A DNA stretch of 64,000 nt. Source: JAQBXX01 sp947085325 (GTDB lineage: Bacteria > Pseudomonadota > Gammaproteobacteria > SURF-13). Shown piece after piece: positions 1-9,213 of the stretch. The stretch is from positions 1 to 64,000 of the forward strand of contig CAMTVY010000007.1 in NCBI GenBank assembly GCA_947085325.1, read 5' to 3'. The notes beneath the pieces were generated by a model. That model did no database searches. It saw nothing but the letters and a program-made list of their open reading frames with translations, and was not told the DNA's origin. Position 1 is the first letter of the stretch. Each line of letters opens with the position of its first letter. The position numbers and the translations under genes are program-made.

Positions 1-1653
1 CTTGTGCAGCTTGATTTCGCCGCGTGCGGCCTGGTCTTCGTAGCCGGTGTAAGCCTCTTCAAAAGCCTTGCCGAACTTGTCGTGCAGGTCGGGCACGTCG
101 TTGGGGCTGAACAGGGTCCAGTCGCCGGCTTCCATCACGCGCTTCATGAACAGGTCGGGAATCCAGTTGCAGGTATTCATGTCGTGGGTGCGGCGGCGGT
201 CGTCGCCGGTGTTCTTGCGCAGCTCCAGAAATTCCTCGATGTCGAGGTGCCAGGTTTCCAGGTAGGCGCATACCGCGCCCTTGCGCTTGCCGCCCTGGTT
301 CACCGCCACGGCGGTGTCGTTCGCCACCTTGAGGAACGGCACCACGCCCTGCGATTTGCCGTTGGTGCCCTTGATATGGGCGCCCATGGCGCGCACCGGC
401 GTCCAGTCGTTGCCGAGGCCGCCGGCGTATTTCGACAGCAGCGCGTTGTCCTTGATGGCGCTGTAGATGCCGTCGAGATCGTCTGACACCGTGGTGAGGT
501 AGCAGCTGGAAAGCTGCGAACGCAGCGTGCCGGAATTGAACAGCGTGGGCGTGGAGCTCATGAAGTCGAACGAGGACAGCAGATTGTAAAACTCGATGGC
601 GCGCGCCTCGCGGTCGCTCTCGTTCAGGCTGAGCCCCATGGCCACGCGCATGAAAAACGCCTGCGGCAGTTCAAACCGCGTGCCGTTGGAATGCAGGAAA
701 TAACGGTCGTAGAGGGTTTGCAGACCCAGATAGGTAAACTGCATGTCACGCCCGGGTTTCAGCGCCGCGCCGAGGCGCGCGAGATCAAACTGCAGCAGGC
801 GCGGGTCGAGCAGCTCGAGTTTGACGCCGCGCTGCACGTAGTGCGCGAGATAGTCCGGGTAATGCTGGTGCATCTCGCCCTGGGTGGCGGTGACCAGGCC
901 CTCGCCCAGAAAGCGCAACGCCTCGCGGCGCAGATCATCGAGCAGCAGGCGCGCGGCGGCGTAGCTGTAGTTCGGCTCGCGCTCGATGAGCGAACGCGCG
1001 CTCATCGCCAGCGCACGGCCGACATCGGCCTCGGCCACACCGTCGAACAGGTTGCGCAGCGCATCCTCGACGATGGCCTGTACGGACACTTCGGCCAGGC
1101 CCTCGCAGGCCTCTTCTACCAGACGTTGCAGGCGCTGCATATCGAGCGGCTGGCGGCTGCCATCGGGCAGGGTGATGTGCAACGGCACGGCCAGCGGCTC
1201 AGCCTGGGCTGCTGCTGCACCTGCCCTCTTCTCCTGGGCGCGCTCCTTGGCGCGCTCCTCGCGGTACAGCACATAGGAACGCGCCACCTTGTGGTGGCCT
1301 TCGCGCATGAGTGCGAGCTCGACCTGGTCCTGAATCTCCTCAATATGCAACACACCGCTGCCCACATGGCGGCGCGTAATGGAGGTGGCCACCTGCGCGG
1401 CCAGACCGCGCACGATCTGATGAATGCGCGCCGAGGCGGCGCCTTGGCCGCCTTCCACCGCGATGAAGGCCTTGGTCAGGGCCACTTCGATCTTGGCCGG
1501 GTCAAACGCCGTGGCCTTGCCGTTACGGCGGATCACGCGAAACTGGCCGGGGGCAGTACCTACCACATCGGAGTCTGGTGTAGCGGCCTCGGCCCGGCTC
1601 ATGAGCGCAGGTTCGGTACGAACTGCAGCGGATGGGGTGGTCTCTTTATGCAT
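1..1653 (-). CDS. nrdA: Ribonucleoside-diphosphate reductase class Ia alpha subunit (3' end outside window)
   Basis: Large catalytic subunit that reduces ribonucleoside diphosphates to deoxyribonucleotides with NrdB. The reading frame is open from the ATG at 1653 to the window edge, giving 551 residues; the C-terminal part with the redox cysteines is cut off. Two ATP-cone regulatory modules are visible, one at about residues 35-130 and a second, more diverged one at about 150-245. This double-cone layout is known in Pseudomonas-type NrdA. The catalytic barrel begins with FDLARLGAAL and contains the LFNSGT and NDWTPVRAMG stretches typical of the family. The start is supported by AGGGG about 8 bases upstream. 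It lies downstream of clpB on the same strand but across 285 bp with its own putative NrdR sites. Assignment is firm; only completeness is unknown. Confidence 0.95.
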   Translation of the reverse strand, partial: MHKETTPSAAVRTEPALMSRAEAATPDSDVVGTAPGQFRVIRRNGKATAFDPAKIEVALTKAFIAVEGGQGAASARIHQIVRGLAAQVATSITRRHVGSGVLHIEEIQDQVELALMREGHHKVARSYVLYREERAKERAQEKRAGAAAAQAEPLAVPLHITLPDGSRQPLDMQRLQRLVEEACEGLAEVSVQAIVEDALRNLFDGVAEADVGRALAMSARSLIEREPNYSYAAARLLLDDLRREALRFLGEGLVTATQGEMHQHYPDYLAHYVQRGVKLELLDPRLLQFDLARLGAALKPGRDMQFTYLGLQTLYDRYFLHSNGTRFELPQAFFMRVAMGLSLNESDREARAIEFYNLLSSFDFMSSTPTLFNSGTLRSQLSSCYLTTVSDDLDGIYSAIKDNALLSKYAGGLGNDWTPVRAMGAHIKGTNGKSQGVVPFLKVANDTAVAVNQGGKRKGAVCAYLETWHLDIEEFLELRKNTGDDRRRTHDMNTCNWIPDLFMKRVMEAGDWTLFSPNDVPDLHDKFGKAFEEAYTGYEDQAARGEIKLHK

Positions 1654-1794
1654 GTTGTTTCCCCTCGTTAATTAGAGGGCACTGCCGAGGCAATGCCTCA
1701 TAAATCTTTGAATATATTGGGCAGTCTATCCAATCACCGCGAATAGCAAGCGCCGATACTTGTGACCTTTCTGCAGGATGCGCACCCGGTGCAA

Positions 1795-1843
1795 ACCACT
1801 ACATAATGGGCATCACAGGATGTGATGACACTACATCTAGATA
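1795..1843 (-). promoter_or_regulatory. Putative tandem NrdR boxes upstream of nrdA
   Basis: Two copies of CACTACAT, at 1797-1804 and 1829-1836, are exactly 32 bp apart. The second sits in ACACTACATCTAGATA, which resembles the NrdR box ACACWATATATWGTGT. NrdR boxes are known to occur as pairs about three helical turns apart in nrd promoters, and this pair lies about 150-190 bp upstream of the nrdA start. The outer half-sites are degenerate, so this is a moderate call. Confidence 0.5.
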
Positions 1844-1880
1844 CTTGAGGTGTCAAGTCTTGTCAAAGGGGATAATGACA

Positions 1881-1904
1881 GGCCGTGCTCGCCCGTGCAC
1901 AGCC
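1881..1904 (-). terminator. Possible hairpin terminator downstream of clpB
   Basis: On the minus strand GGCTGTGC and GCACGGCC can form an 8-bp stem with one G-U pair and an 8-base loop, about 35 bp after the clpB stop. No T-run follows, so it may be only a weak or Rho-assisted end. Confidence 0.3.
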
Positions 1905-1938
1905 AAGCCAAATCGGGGGAAATAAGCAGAGGCGGCCT

Positions 1939-4515
1939 TTACTCCTTGCGGAAGGTCAGTTGCCCGCCTTGCACGTCTACCGCAATGGTATCGCCCGGGG
2001 CAAAGTGGCCGGCGAGAATCTCCTGTGCCAGCGGGTTCTCGATGCTGTGCTGGATGGCGCGCCGCAGCGGTCGTGCACCGTACACCGGGTCGAAGCCCGC
2101 CGCGCCGATCCGGTCGAGGGCGGCCTCGCTGAGCTGCAACCCCATGTCGCGCTCGCGCAGGCGCTGGCGCAGGGTCTCGATCTGGATATTGGCAATGGCA
2201 TGGATCTGTGCCCGCGCGAGCGGATGAAACACCACCACATCGTCGATGCGGTTGATGAACTCCGGACGGAAGTGGCTGGCCACAATATCCATTACGCCGC
2301 GCTTCATGGCCTCGTAGTTTTCCTCGCCCGCCGTCTCCTGAATGAATTGCGAACCGAGGTTGGAGGTCAGCACTATCACCGTGTTGCGAAAATCCACGGT
2401 ACGCCCCTGACCGTCGGTGAGGCGTCCGTCGTCCAGCACCTGCAGCAACACGTTGAACACATCGTGGTGCGCCTTCTCTATCTCATCGAACAGGATCACG
2501 GAGTAAGGCTTGCGCCGCACCGCTTCGGTGAGATAGCCGCCCTCTTCATAGCCGACGTAGCCGGGCGGAGCACCGATCAGGCGCGCGACAGAGTGTTTCT
2601 CCATGAACTCGGACATGTCGATGCGTATCATGGCGTCATCGGTGTCGAACAGAAACCCGGCGAGCGCCTTGCACAGCTCGGTCTTGCCGACGCCGGTGGG
2701 GCCGAGAAACAAGAACGAACCGTTGGGCCGGCCGGGGTCAGACAAGCCGGCGCGCGAACGGCGGATGGCGTCGCTCACCGCCTTCACCGCCTCATCCTGC
2801 CCGATCACACGCGCATGCAGCGCATCTTCCATGCGCAGCAGTTTCTCGCGCTCGCCTTCGAGCATTTTTGAAACGGGGATGCCGGTCCATTTGGATACGA
2901 CCTCGGCGATTTCCTCTTCCGTCACCGCGTTGCGCAGCAGTTTTTTCTCCTGCATTTCGGCCTGGGTCGCCATGTCGAGCTGCTTCTGCAGTTCCGGGAT
3001 ACGCCCGTATTGCAGCTCGGACATGCGCGCGAGGTCGCCTGCGCGGCGTGCGGTTTCCATTTCGATGCGCGCACGTTCGAGCGACTCTTTAATGTGCTGG
3101 GTGCCCTGCAAGGCCGCCTTTTCCGCCTTCCAGATTTCATCGAGCTCGGAATACTCATGTTCCAGTTTGGAGACTTCACCCTGGAGATTTTCCAGACGCT
3201 TGCGGGAGGCCTCGTCGGTTTCCTTTTTCAGCGCCTCACGTTCGATCTTGAGCTGAATCAGGCGCCGGTCGAGTTTGTCCATCGCCTCCGGCTTGGAGTC
3301 GATTTCCATGCGGATGCGCGAGGCCGCCTCGTCCACCAGATCGATGGCCTTGTCCGGCAACTGGCGATCCGAAATATAGCGGTGCGAGAGCGTGGCCGCA
3401 GCGACGATGGCGGGGTCGGTGATATCCACGCCGTGATGCACTTCGTATTTTTCCTTGAGGCCGCGCAGGATGGCGATGGTGTCTTCCACCGTGGGCTCGT
3501 CCACCAGCACCTTCTGAAAGCGCCGCTCCAGCGCGGCGTCTTTTTCAATGTATTTGCGGTATTCGTCCAGCGTGGTAGCGCCCACGCAGTGCAGCTCGCC
3601 GCGCGCCAGCGCGGGCTTCAGCATGTTGCCCGCATCCATCGCACCCTCGGCCTTGCCTGCGCCAACTACCGTGTGCAGCTCGTCGATGAACAGGATAATC
3701 TGCCCCTCCTGCTTGGCGAGGTCATTCAACACCGCCTTCAGGCGCTCTTCAAATTCGCCACGGAATTTCGCCCCCGCGATCAATGAGCCCATATCGAGCG
3801 ACAACAGGCGCTTGCCCTTGAGCCCTTCCGGCACCTCGCCGTTGACGATGCGGCTTGCCAGCCCTTCGACGATGGCAGTCTTGCCTACGCCGGGCGCGCC
3901 GATCAGCACCGGATTGTTTTTGGTGCGGCGCTGCAACACCTGGATGGTGCGGCGGATTTCATCGTCGCGCCCGATCACCGGATCGAGCTTGCCCTGCTCG
4001 GCACGCTCGGTGAGGTCAATGGTGTATTTCTCCAGCGCCTGACGCTGCTCCTCGGCGTTCTGGTCGTCGATCTTCTTGCCGCCGCGCATTTTTTCGATGG
4101 CCTGCTCGACACTGCCCCTGGCCGCGCCGCTCTTGCGCAAAAGCTCGCCCAGGATGCCTTTGTCCTCCAGCAGCGCGAGCACAAACAGCTCACTCGAAAT
4201 ATAATGATCCTTGCGCTGTTGCGCGAGCTTGTCGGTCACATTCAGCAGCCGCGTCAGGTCGTTCGACACGTGCATCTCGCCCGCCGCGCCTTCAACACGG
4301 GGCAGGCGATCCAGTATCTCGCCCAGTTGCGAGCGCAGGCGGTTGACGTTGACGTCCGCCTGGGTCAGCAGGTGACGCACGCTGCCGCCTTCCTGGTCGA
4401 GCAGTGCCGTCAGCAGATGGGCAGGCTCAATGAACTGATGGTCGCGGCCCACGGCGAGGCTTTGCGCCTCGGCGAGCGCGGCCTGAAACTTGGTGGTGAG
4501 CTTGTCCATGCGCAT
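1939..4515 (-). CDS. clpB: ATP-dependent disaggregase ClpB
   Basis: Hexameric AAA+ chaperone that threads proteins out of aggregates together with DnaK. The 858-residue length matches the family. Visible parts: N-terminal Clp repeat domain (about 1-150); first AAA+ module with Walker A GAPGVGKT near residue 205 and Walker B ILFIDELH; the coiled-coil middle domain (about 410-525); second AAA+ module with GPTGVGKT near 605 and ILFDEIEKAH; and a C-terminal small domain. The middle domain separates it from ClpA and ClpC. Start MRMDKLTTKF agrees with other ClpB proteins (an ATG two codons later is possible). It is preceded by a heat-shock-like promoter and followed on the same strand by nrdA. Confidence 0.97.
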   Translation of the reverse strand: MRMDKLTTKFQAALAEAQSLAVGRDHQFIEPAHLLTALLDQEGGSVRHLLTQADVNVNRLRSQLGEILDRLPRVEGAAGEMHVSNDLTRLLNVTDKLAQQRKDHYISSELFVLALLEDKGILGELLRKSGAARGSVEQAIEKMRGGKKIDDQNAEEQRQALEKYTIDLTERAEQGKLDPVIGRDDEIRRTIQVLQRRTKNNPVLIGAPGVGKTAIVEGLASRIVNGEVPEGLKGKRLLSLDMGSLIAGAKFRGEFEERLKAVLNDLAKQEGQIILFIDELHTVVGAGKAEGAMDAGNMLKPALARGELHCVGATTLDEYRKYIEKDAALERRFQKVLVDEPTVEDTIAILRGLKEKYEVHHGVDITDPAIVAAATLSHRYISDRQLPDKAIDLVDEAASRIRMEIDSKPEAMDKLDRRLIQLKIEREALKKETDEASRKRLENLQGEVSKLEHEYSELDEIWKAEKAALQGTQHIKESLERARIEMETARRAGDLARMSELQYGRIPELQKQLDMATQAEMQEKKLLRNAVTEEEIAEVVSKWTGIPVSKMLEGEREKLLRMEDALHARVIGQDEAVKAVSDAIRRSRAGLSDPGRPNGSFLFLGPTGVGKTELCKALAGFLFDTDDAMIRIDMSEFMEKHSVARLIGAPPGYVGYEEGGYLTEAVRRKPYSVILFDEIEKAHHDVFNVLLQVLDDGRLTDGQGRTVDFRNTVIVLTSNLGSQFIQETAGEENYEAMKRGVMDIVASHFRPEFINRIDDVVVFHPLARAQIHAIANIQIETLRQRLRERDMGLQLSEAALDRIGAAGFDPVYGARPLRRAIQHSIENPLAQEILAGHFAPGDTIAVDVQGGQLTFRKE

Positions 4516-4546
4516 GACGGGTATCCCTGTATTGGTTTGGACTTAG

Positions 4547-4573
4547 GTATGGGCGCCTGCTGCCTTTTTAAAG
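4547..4573 (-). promoter_or_regulatory. Sigma-32-like promoter of clpB
   Basis: On the minus strand CTTTAAA (4573-4567) is followed after 12 bases by GCCCATAC (4554-4547). This resembles the heat-shock consensus CTTGAAA-N12/13-CCCCATNT. It ends about 31 bases upstream of the clpB start, within the 66-bp gap after the preceding gene. Two mismatches to consensus keep this moderate. Confidence 0.45.
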
Positions 4574-4581
4574 TGACTCTT

Positions 4582-5799
4582 TCAAAGTTTTGCGCCGCGT
4601 GCAAGCCTCGGCAGATCCCCGGCCACACCCGCTGCGTGACGCATGATCAGGTTTTTCAGCGGGCCCAGCGCATCGGCCAGTGTCAACCCTGCGTTGCGGG
4701 CCCAGCGCACCGGTGTGCGCGTACTCCCGAACAACCGGTGCAGGCCCTCCAGTGCAGCGCCGGTGGCCAGCACATCACCCTTGCGCCAGCGCTCATAACG
4801 CCGCAGCACACTCAAAGCGCCGATATCCTTGTGCCGCGCATGTGCGTCGGCAATCACCTCGGCCAGCACCGCAACATCCATGATACCCAGGTTAACACCC
4901 TGGCCCGCCAGCGGATGCACCGTGTGCGCGGCATCGCCAATCAGGGCCAGACGCGCCTGTGCCGTGCGCTCGGCCCACAGCAGCCGCAGCGGAAAGCATG
5001 CACGCGGCCCGGCCTGCACGATACCGCCGAGGCGCGACTCGAACGCGGCTTCCAGTTCACGGACAAATGCATCCTCATCCAGCACGCGCAAGCGCTCGGC
5101 CTCGTCTGTAGGCAGCGACCACACCACGGCACTGTACCCGTCAGTGAGCGGCAAAAAGGCCAGCGGGCCGCCGGGCAGAAACCGTTGCCAGGCAGTGTCC
5201 TGGTGCGACTGCCCGGTCTTGACGTTGACCACCAGCGCGCTCTGCGCATAGGCCCAGCCATGCGTGCTGATGCCGGCAAGCTGCCGGATGCCGGAATCCG
5301 GGCCGTCAGCGCCCACCACCAGACGCGCGTGCAACGTGTTCCCTGCCGCTGTCTGCAATCGGGCCTGATCTTCGCCGAACTCGACACCGCTGATGCTTTC
5401 CGGACAGCGCCATTCGATATTCGCATACTGCGTTACACGCTCAAGCAATGCGCACTGCAACACGCGGTTTTCCACGATGCAGCCGAGCTGGTCGGTATCG
5501 ATATCGACGCTGTCAAAATGAATTGCACCGTCGCCTGCTGCGTCCCACACCTGCATGGCATGAAACGGCTGTGCCTGGGCCGCGATGACCGGCCACACAC
5601 CCAGCGCACTCAACACCTGCATCGACCCAGGGGTGATTGCGCTCACGCGCAGGTCGCGGCTGTGTTCGGGCCACGCACGCGCAGGCTGTCTGGCCTCGAC
5701 CAGTGCGATGCGCAAACCGGTGCCGCCCAGGGCGCAGGCCAGGGCGGCACCGACAATGCCGGCGCCGACGATAACGACATCGTAGCTGGACGCACTCAT
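4582..5799 (-). CDS. UbiH/UbiF/UbiI-family FAD-dependent hydroxylase (ubiquinone biosynthesis)
   Basis: Class A flavin monooxygenase predicted to hydroxylate the ubiquinone ring. The 405-residue protein has the N-terminal dinucleotide site VGAGIVGAALA, the mid-protein VGADGPDSGIR motif, and the second FAD motif GDAAHTVHPLAGQG (about residue 290). The RVSAITPGS and QYANIEW regions and the HGWAYAQSALV stretch look closest to UbiF/UbiH, but the position hydroxylated cannot be told from sequence alone, so no symbol is given. Its start overlaps the waaA stop by 4 bases (ATGA), indicating a two-gene transcript. The VisC/UbiH family call is solid. Confidence 0.85.
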   Translation of the reverse strand: MSASSYDVVIVGAGIVGAALACALGGTGLRIALVEARQPARAWPEHSRDLRVSAITPGSMQVLSALGVWPVIAAQAQPFHAMQVWDAAGDGAIHFDSVDIDTDQLGCIVENRVLQCALLERVTQYANIEWRCPESISGVEFGEDQARLQTAAGNTLHARLVVGADGPDSGIRQLAGISTHGWAYAQSALVVNVKTGQSHQDTAWQRFLPGGPLAFLPLTDGYSAVVWSLPTDEAERLRVLDEDAFVRELEAAFESRLGGIVQAGPRACFPLRLLWAERTAQARLALIGDAAHTVHPLAGQGVNLGIMDVAVLAEVIADAHARHKDIGALSVLRRYERWRKGDVLATGAALEGLHRLFGSTRTPVRWARNAGLTLADALGPLKNLIMRHAAGVAGDLPRLARGAKL

Positions 5800-7067
5800 G
5801 CGGCAGGTATCACTTGGGTCACCATAGCCATCACCTTATCCAGCGCACCGCGATTCTGTTGCACCAGTTGCCTGCCTTTCTCGCCCGTCGCATGACGCAG
5901 ATTGGCATCCGTGAGATATGACAGCACGGTTGTGGCAAGCTGTTCCACGTTCTTCACCTGCACGGCCGCGCCTGCTTCGCACAGCAGGCGGCTTGCCTCC
6001 TCAAAATTGAACACATGAGGTCCGAACATAATCGGCAAACCGAGAGCTGCCGGCTCGATCATGTTGTGGCCACCCGTGGGCACCAGACTGCCACCGACGA
6101 AGGCGACTTCCGCTGCCGCATACAGCAACACCAGCTCGCCCATGCTGTCGCCAATAAACACCTCCGTACTCGCGTCGCACGGCCGCAATTCGCTGCGCAG
6201 CACGGTGTTGAATCCGTGCTTGCGACACAGCGCCGCCACCCTGGCAAAGCGCTCGGGGTGACGCGGCACCAGCACCAGTAAACTCTGTGGCAGGCTACGC
6301 CGCACACTGGCATAGGCCTCCAGGATCATCGGCTCCTCGCCCTCGCGCGTGCTCGCTGCAATCCACACCGCGCGCCCTGCACCGAGGCTGCGGCGCAACA
6401 CTGCGGCTTCTTCGCGCAGGCTGGCGGACAATTTAACATCAAACTTGATACTGCCGGTGACACGCACGCAGGCGGCCTCCGCCCCAAGGGCGATGATGCG
6501 CGCGGCGTCATTCTGCGTTTGCGCGGCAATCGCGCTGACGCACCCCAGCATTTCGGCCGTCAGACTGCGAATACGCTGGTAACCCGCAGCAGAGCGCGCC
6601 GACAGGCGCACGTTGGCCAGGATCAGCGGAATCGAGCGTTCATGGCAGCAGTGAAAAATATTCGGCCACAGCTCGGTCTCCATGATGATGGCGACGCTCG
6701 GGCGCACCCGTGCCAGAAACCGCCGCACTGCGCCCGGCAGGTCGTAAGGCACGTAACAGTGCGTCACGCCCTGTCCGAAGCTCGCGCGCACCTGCTCCGC
6801 GCCGGTAGGCGTCATGGTGGTCAGAACGAAGCGGTGCTGCGGATAACGCGCCATAAGTGCGCGCACCAGCGGCGCCGCCGCCTGCACCTCACCGACCGAG
6901 ACCGCATGCAGCCAGATGACGGGGTTAGCGGTCGGCGCCAGCGGGACAAAACCGAAGCGCTCCGGCCAGCGCCGCCAGTAGGCCGGGGCGCGCAGCCCGC
7001 GCCAGCCCAGGCGCAACAGCACCAAAGGAAGCAAGAGGTATAACAGCAGGGTGTACGCACGTCTCAT
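5796..7067 (-). CDS. waaA: 3-deoxy-D-manno-octulosonate (Kdo) transferase
   Basis: Transfers Kdo from CMP-Kdo to lipid IVA at the cytoplasmic face of the inner membrane, the first step of LPS inner-core assembly. The 423-residue protein begins with a hydrophobic membrane anchor (about 5-22), then HAVSVGE and METELWPNIF in the N-terminal half. The second GT-B domain has VGGSLVPTGGHNMIEPA (about residue 310), which is diagnostic of KdtA/WaaA. It is divergently placed to lpxL, whose product acylates the Kdo2-lipid IVA, so the two genes serve consecutive steps. Whether it adds one or two Kdo residues cannot be read here. Confidence 0.95.
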   Translation of the reverse strand: MRRAYTLLLYLLLPLVLLRLGWRGLRAPAYWRRWPERFGFVPLAPTANPVIWLHAVSVGEVQAAAPLVRALMARYPQHRFVLTTMTPTGAEQVRASFGQGVTHCYVPYDLPGAVRRFLARVRPSVAIIMETELWPNIFHCCHERSIPLILANVRLSARSAAGYQRIRSLTAEMLGCVSAIAAQTQNDAARIIALGAEAACVRVTGSIKFDVKLSASLREEAAVLRRSLGAGRAVWIAASTREGEEPMILEAYASVRRSLPQSLLVLVPRHPERFARVAALCRKHGFNTVLRSELRPCDASTEVFIGDSMGELVLLYAAAEVAFVGGSLVPTGGHNMIEPAALGLPIMFGPHVFNFEEASRLLCEAGAAVQVKNVEQLATTVLSYLTDANLRHATGEKGRQLVQQNRGALDKVMAMVTQVIPAA

Positions 7068-7071
7068 AAAG

Positions 7072-7165
7072 GCAGATACAAGTGGAAAGTTACAAGATAC
7101 AAGTAAAGGCTAAAATACCCGCAACTCTTTCGTCGCTTACTTGTACCTTGTACCTGTTTTTTAGC
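7072..7165. repeat. Inverted copies of a dispersed ATACAAG repeat between waaA and lpxL
   Basis: GGCAGATACAAG at 7072-7083 is followed by TACAAGATACAAGTAA, and a near-complementary TTACTTGTACCTTGTA lies about 30 bp further on (15 of 16 positions pair). The same GGCAGATACAAG string follows priA (about 55095 downwards), and related ATACAAG-rich arms lie downstream of polA. This looks like one member of a short dispersed intergenic family. Confidence 0.55.
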
Positions 7166-7355
7166 ACAACGCACTCATGCCAGCCTCAGCGCAACTCTGA
7201 TAGTACCCGTGCACGAGACAGGCGTGTCCGGCCAAAGGAATGGCTATGCATTATCATGCGCCCCATAATACCACAGGGCCCGGCAACGGCAGGGTGCCGG
7301 GGCTTGGCTGGATTTGGATTGTGCTGGAGACACTGCGCGCGTTAAAATCCACCCC

Positions 7356-8294
7356 GTGGAAGTTCAGCGCACCGCCCAACCCTCTCTTCTGCGTATACGC
7401 TTCCTCGCCCCGCGTTTCTGGCTTACGTGGCTGCTGCTGGGAATAATGTGGCTCATCGCGCAGTTGCCCTATCGCGCGCAGCTTGCGATCGGGGGCATGC
7501 TTGGCCGCATGATGTATTACGCCTCGCCGCCGCGCAGACATATTGCCGCGGTCAACCTGCGCTTATGCTTTCCGGAACTCAGCGAGATCGAGCGCACAAT
7601 CTTGCTGCGCCGCCATTTTGTCTCTCTCGGCGTGAGCGCCGTGGAAACAGCCATGAGCTGGTGGACGCCGGACAAAAAATTGCACCGGCTGGCGCACATC
7701 GATGGCCCGGAGCATCTGGAGCAAGCCAGGAAAATGGGCAGGGGCGTGATTCTGCTCTCGGCTCATTTCACCACGCTGGAGATCGGCGCCCGCCTGCTCA
7801 CCATGCATACGCCGATTCATGCTATGTACCGCGAGCATAAAAATCCATTGTTCGAGGCCGTGATGCGGCGCGCGCGCGAAAGGCGCTGTGAATATGCCAT
7901 CCCGCGCGGCGACGTGCGCGCCCTGCTCAACAGTTTAAAAATGGGCCTGCCGGTATGGTATGCGCCGGATCAGAATTACAGCAGCAAGAACACGGTGTTC
8001 GTACCGTTCTTCGGCGTACCCGCCTCAACCACCACCGCCACTTCACGGCTGGCGCGCATGAGCGGAGCAGCGGTGGTGCCGTTCTTCCAGCACCGCCTGC
8101 CGGGCGCGCGGGGCTATGCGCTCACACTGCTACCGGCGCTGGAGGATTTCCCCGGCGCAGACATCGAGGCCGATACCCTGCGCATCAACCAGCTCATCGA
8201 GACACAGATACGCAAGGCGCCCGAGCAGTATCTGTGGGCGCATCGGCGTTTCAAAACACGTCCGGCCGGTGAGCGCGACGTGTACAAGGACTAA
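7356..8294 (+). CDS. lpxL: Lipid A biosynthesis lauroyl acyltransferase
   Basis: Adds the secondary acyl chain (laurate in E. coli) to Kdo2-lipid IVA. From the GTG at 7356 it is 312 residues, close to the roughly 306 of E. coli. An N-terminal membrane helix (WLTWLLLGIMWL) is followed by the catalytic HX4E motif in SAHFTTLEIG, then VWYAPDQNY and the C-terminal APEQYLWAHRRFKTRP block, all characteristic of LpxL/HtrB. An in-frame TTG at 7314 would add 14 unconserved residues. I prefer the GTG because alignment to known LpxL starts near RFLAPRFW. No good ribosome site precedes either start. Convergent with the FkbM gene downstream. Confidence 0.93.
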   Translation: MEVQRTAQPSLLRIRFLAPRFWLTWLLLGIMWLIAQLPYRAQLAIGGMLGRMMYYASPPRRHIAAVNLRLCFPELSEIERTILLRRHFVSLGVSAVETAMSWWTPDKKLHRLAHIDGPEHLEQARKMGRGVILLSAHFTTLEIGARLLTMHTPIHAMYREHKNPLFEAVMRRARERRCEYAIPRGDVRALLNSLKMGLPVWYAPDQNYSSKNTVFVPFFGVPASTTTATSRLARMSGAAVVPFFQHRLPGARGYALTLLPALEDFPGADIEADTLRINQLIETQIRKAPEQYLWAHRRFKTRPAGERDVYKD

Positions 8295-8324
8295 TCGGTA
8301 CGCGCCACCTCTTCCCTGCGCCGG

Positions 8325-9173
8325 TCAGCGCTGGCCTTCGAGCACATAGATGGAATTCATCCTCTGCCGGCTGAGCAGACGGTAGCCCTTGGATTCCATC
8401 AGCCCGAGCAGGTCGGTGCGCCACAGGCCCTTGGAATTCTCGATGATGACGAAGCGCGGAAACAGGGTGGGTGGCGCCTGCGTGAAGAAGGGTGTCAGAA
8501 TGATGTCCTCCGCACCTTCCACATCGATCTTGATGCCGTCGAGAGCCTGTACGCGCTGTTGCGCCAGCACGTTCTCCAGGGTATCGCACGGCACATCGAT
8601 CTGTCGGCCAGCGCCGGGGATGATGCCGCTTTCGCCGAGATTGGTGGCCGAGATCGAAAACGCGGTGGAGCCGGTATGGTCGGACAAAGCGGTCGCCAGC
8701 AGCGTGACGATGCCTCCGAAGTCATTTTCGGCAACATTGAAGGCAAGGCGCTCGAACATGACCGGATTCGGCTCCACCGCGATCACCCGCCCGCCCCCGG
8801 CTTGCGCCACCGCACGCGCGGCGGTCAGCGTGTATATCCCCGCGTTGGCGCCGATGTCGAGGAACACGCCGCCCATCTGCCGCCGGGCGGCGATATAGGC
8901 CCGCTCGAAGGGATCGACGAATTGCGGCATGAAGAGGAATTTCCGCTCAGACACGTTGTCGGCGGTGTGCACGCGCAGACGGAAGCCGTCGGCCTGCGCG
9001 TCCACCGGCACGTCGCGGCGGCAGCACAGCGCCAGCCGGCGCAACAACAGCGCCAGCCTTTTGCCAAGCCACGAGATGGGCATGCGTTGCGCGTTGCGCA
9101 GCAATACCCCGCGCAGCGTGGATAGATTGTACGCGCCATACGGCGGCTGTTGGTTTTCTGAAGGAATTCTCAT
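8325..9173 (-). CDS. FkbM-family methyltransferase
   Basis: SAM-dependent methyltransferase of the FkbM type, a family that often O-methylates sugars in surface glycans. In its 282 residues the Rossmann motif FLDIGANAGIYTL (about 100) is followed by the acidic AVEPNPVMFERL and the family signature IKIDVEGAED (about 195). It is the first gene of a glycan-related minus-strand series. A decayed copy of its first 45 codons is present at 10024-10163, upstream of the sulfotransferase-like gene. Substrate unknown. Confidence 0.85.
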   Translation of the reverse strand: MRIPSENQQPPYGAYNLSTLRGVLLRNAQRMPISWLGKRLALLLRRLALCCRRDVPVDAQADGFRLRVHTADNVSERKFLFMPQFVDPFERAYIAARRQMGGVFLDIGANAGIYTLTAARAVAQAGGGRVIAVEPNPVMFERLAFNVAENDFGGIVTLLATALSDHTGSTAFSISATNLGESGIIPGAGRQIDVPCDTLENVLAQQRVQALDGIKIDVEGAEDIILTPFFTQAPPTLFPRFVIIENSKGLWRTDLLGLMESKGYRLLSRQRMNSIYVLEGQR

Positions 9174-9213
9174 GACATGAATAGTCGGTATATGGACGGG
9201 CCCATCCGTCTGA

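Noticed and set aside
691..1671. Long plus-strand frame (326 codons) opposite nrdA
   Set aside because: It lies wholly antisense to a clear nrdA, and its sequence has no family features; GC-rich genes produce such frames.
4204..5895. 563-codon plus-strand frame across clpB start and the Ubi hydroxylase
   Set aside because: Antisense to two recognised genes and without motifs.
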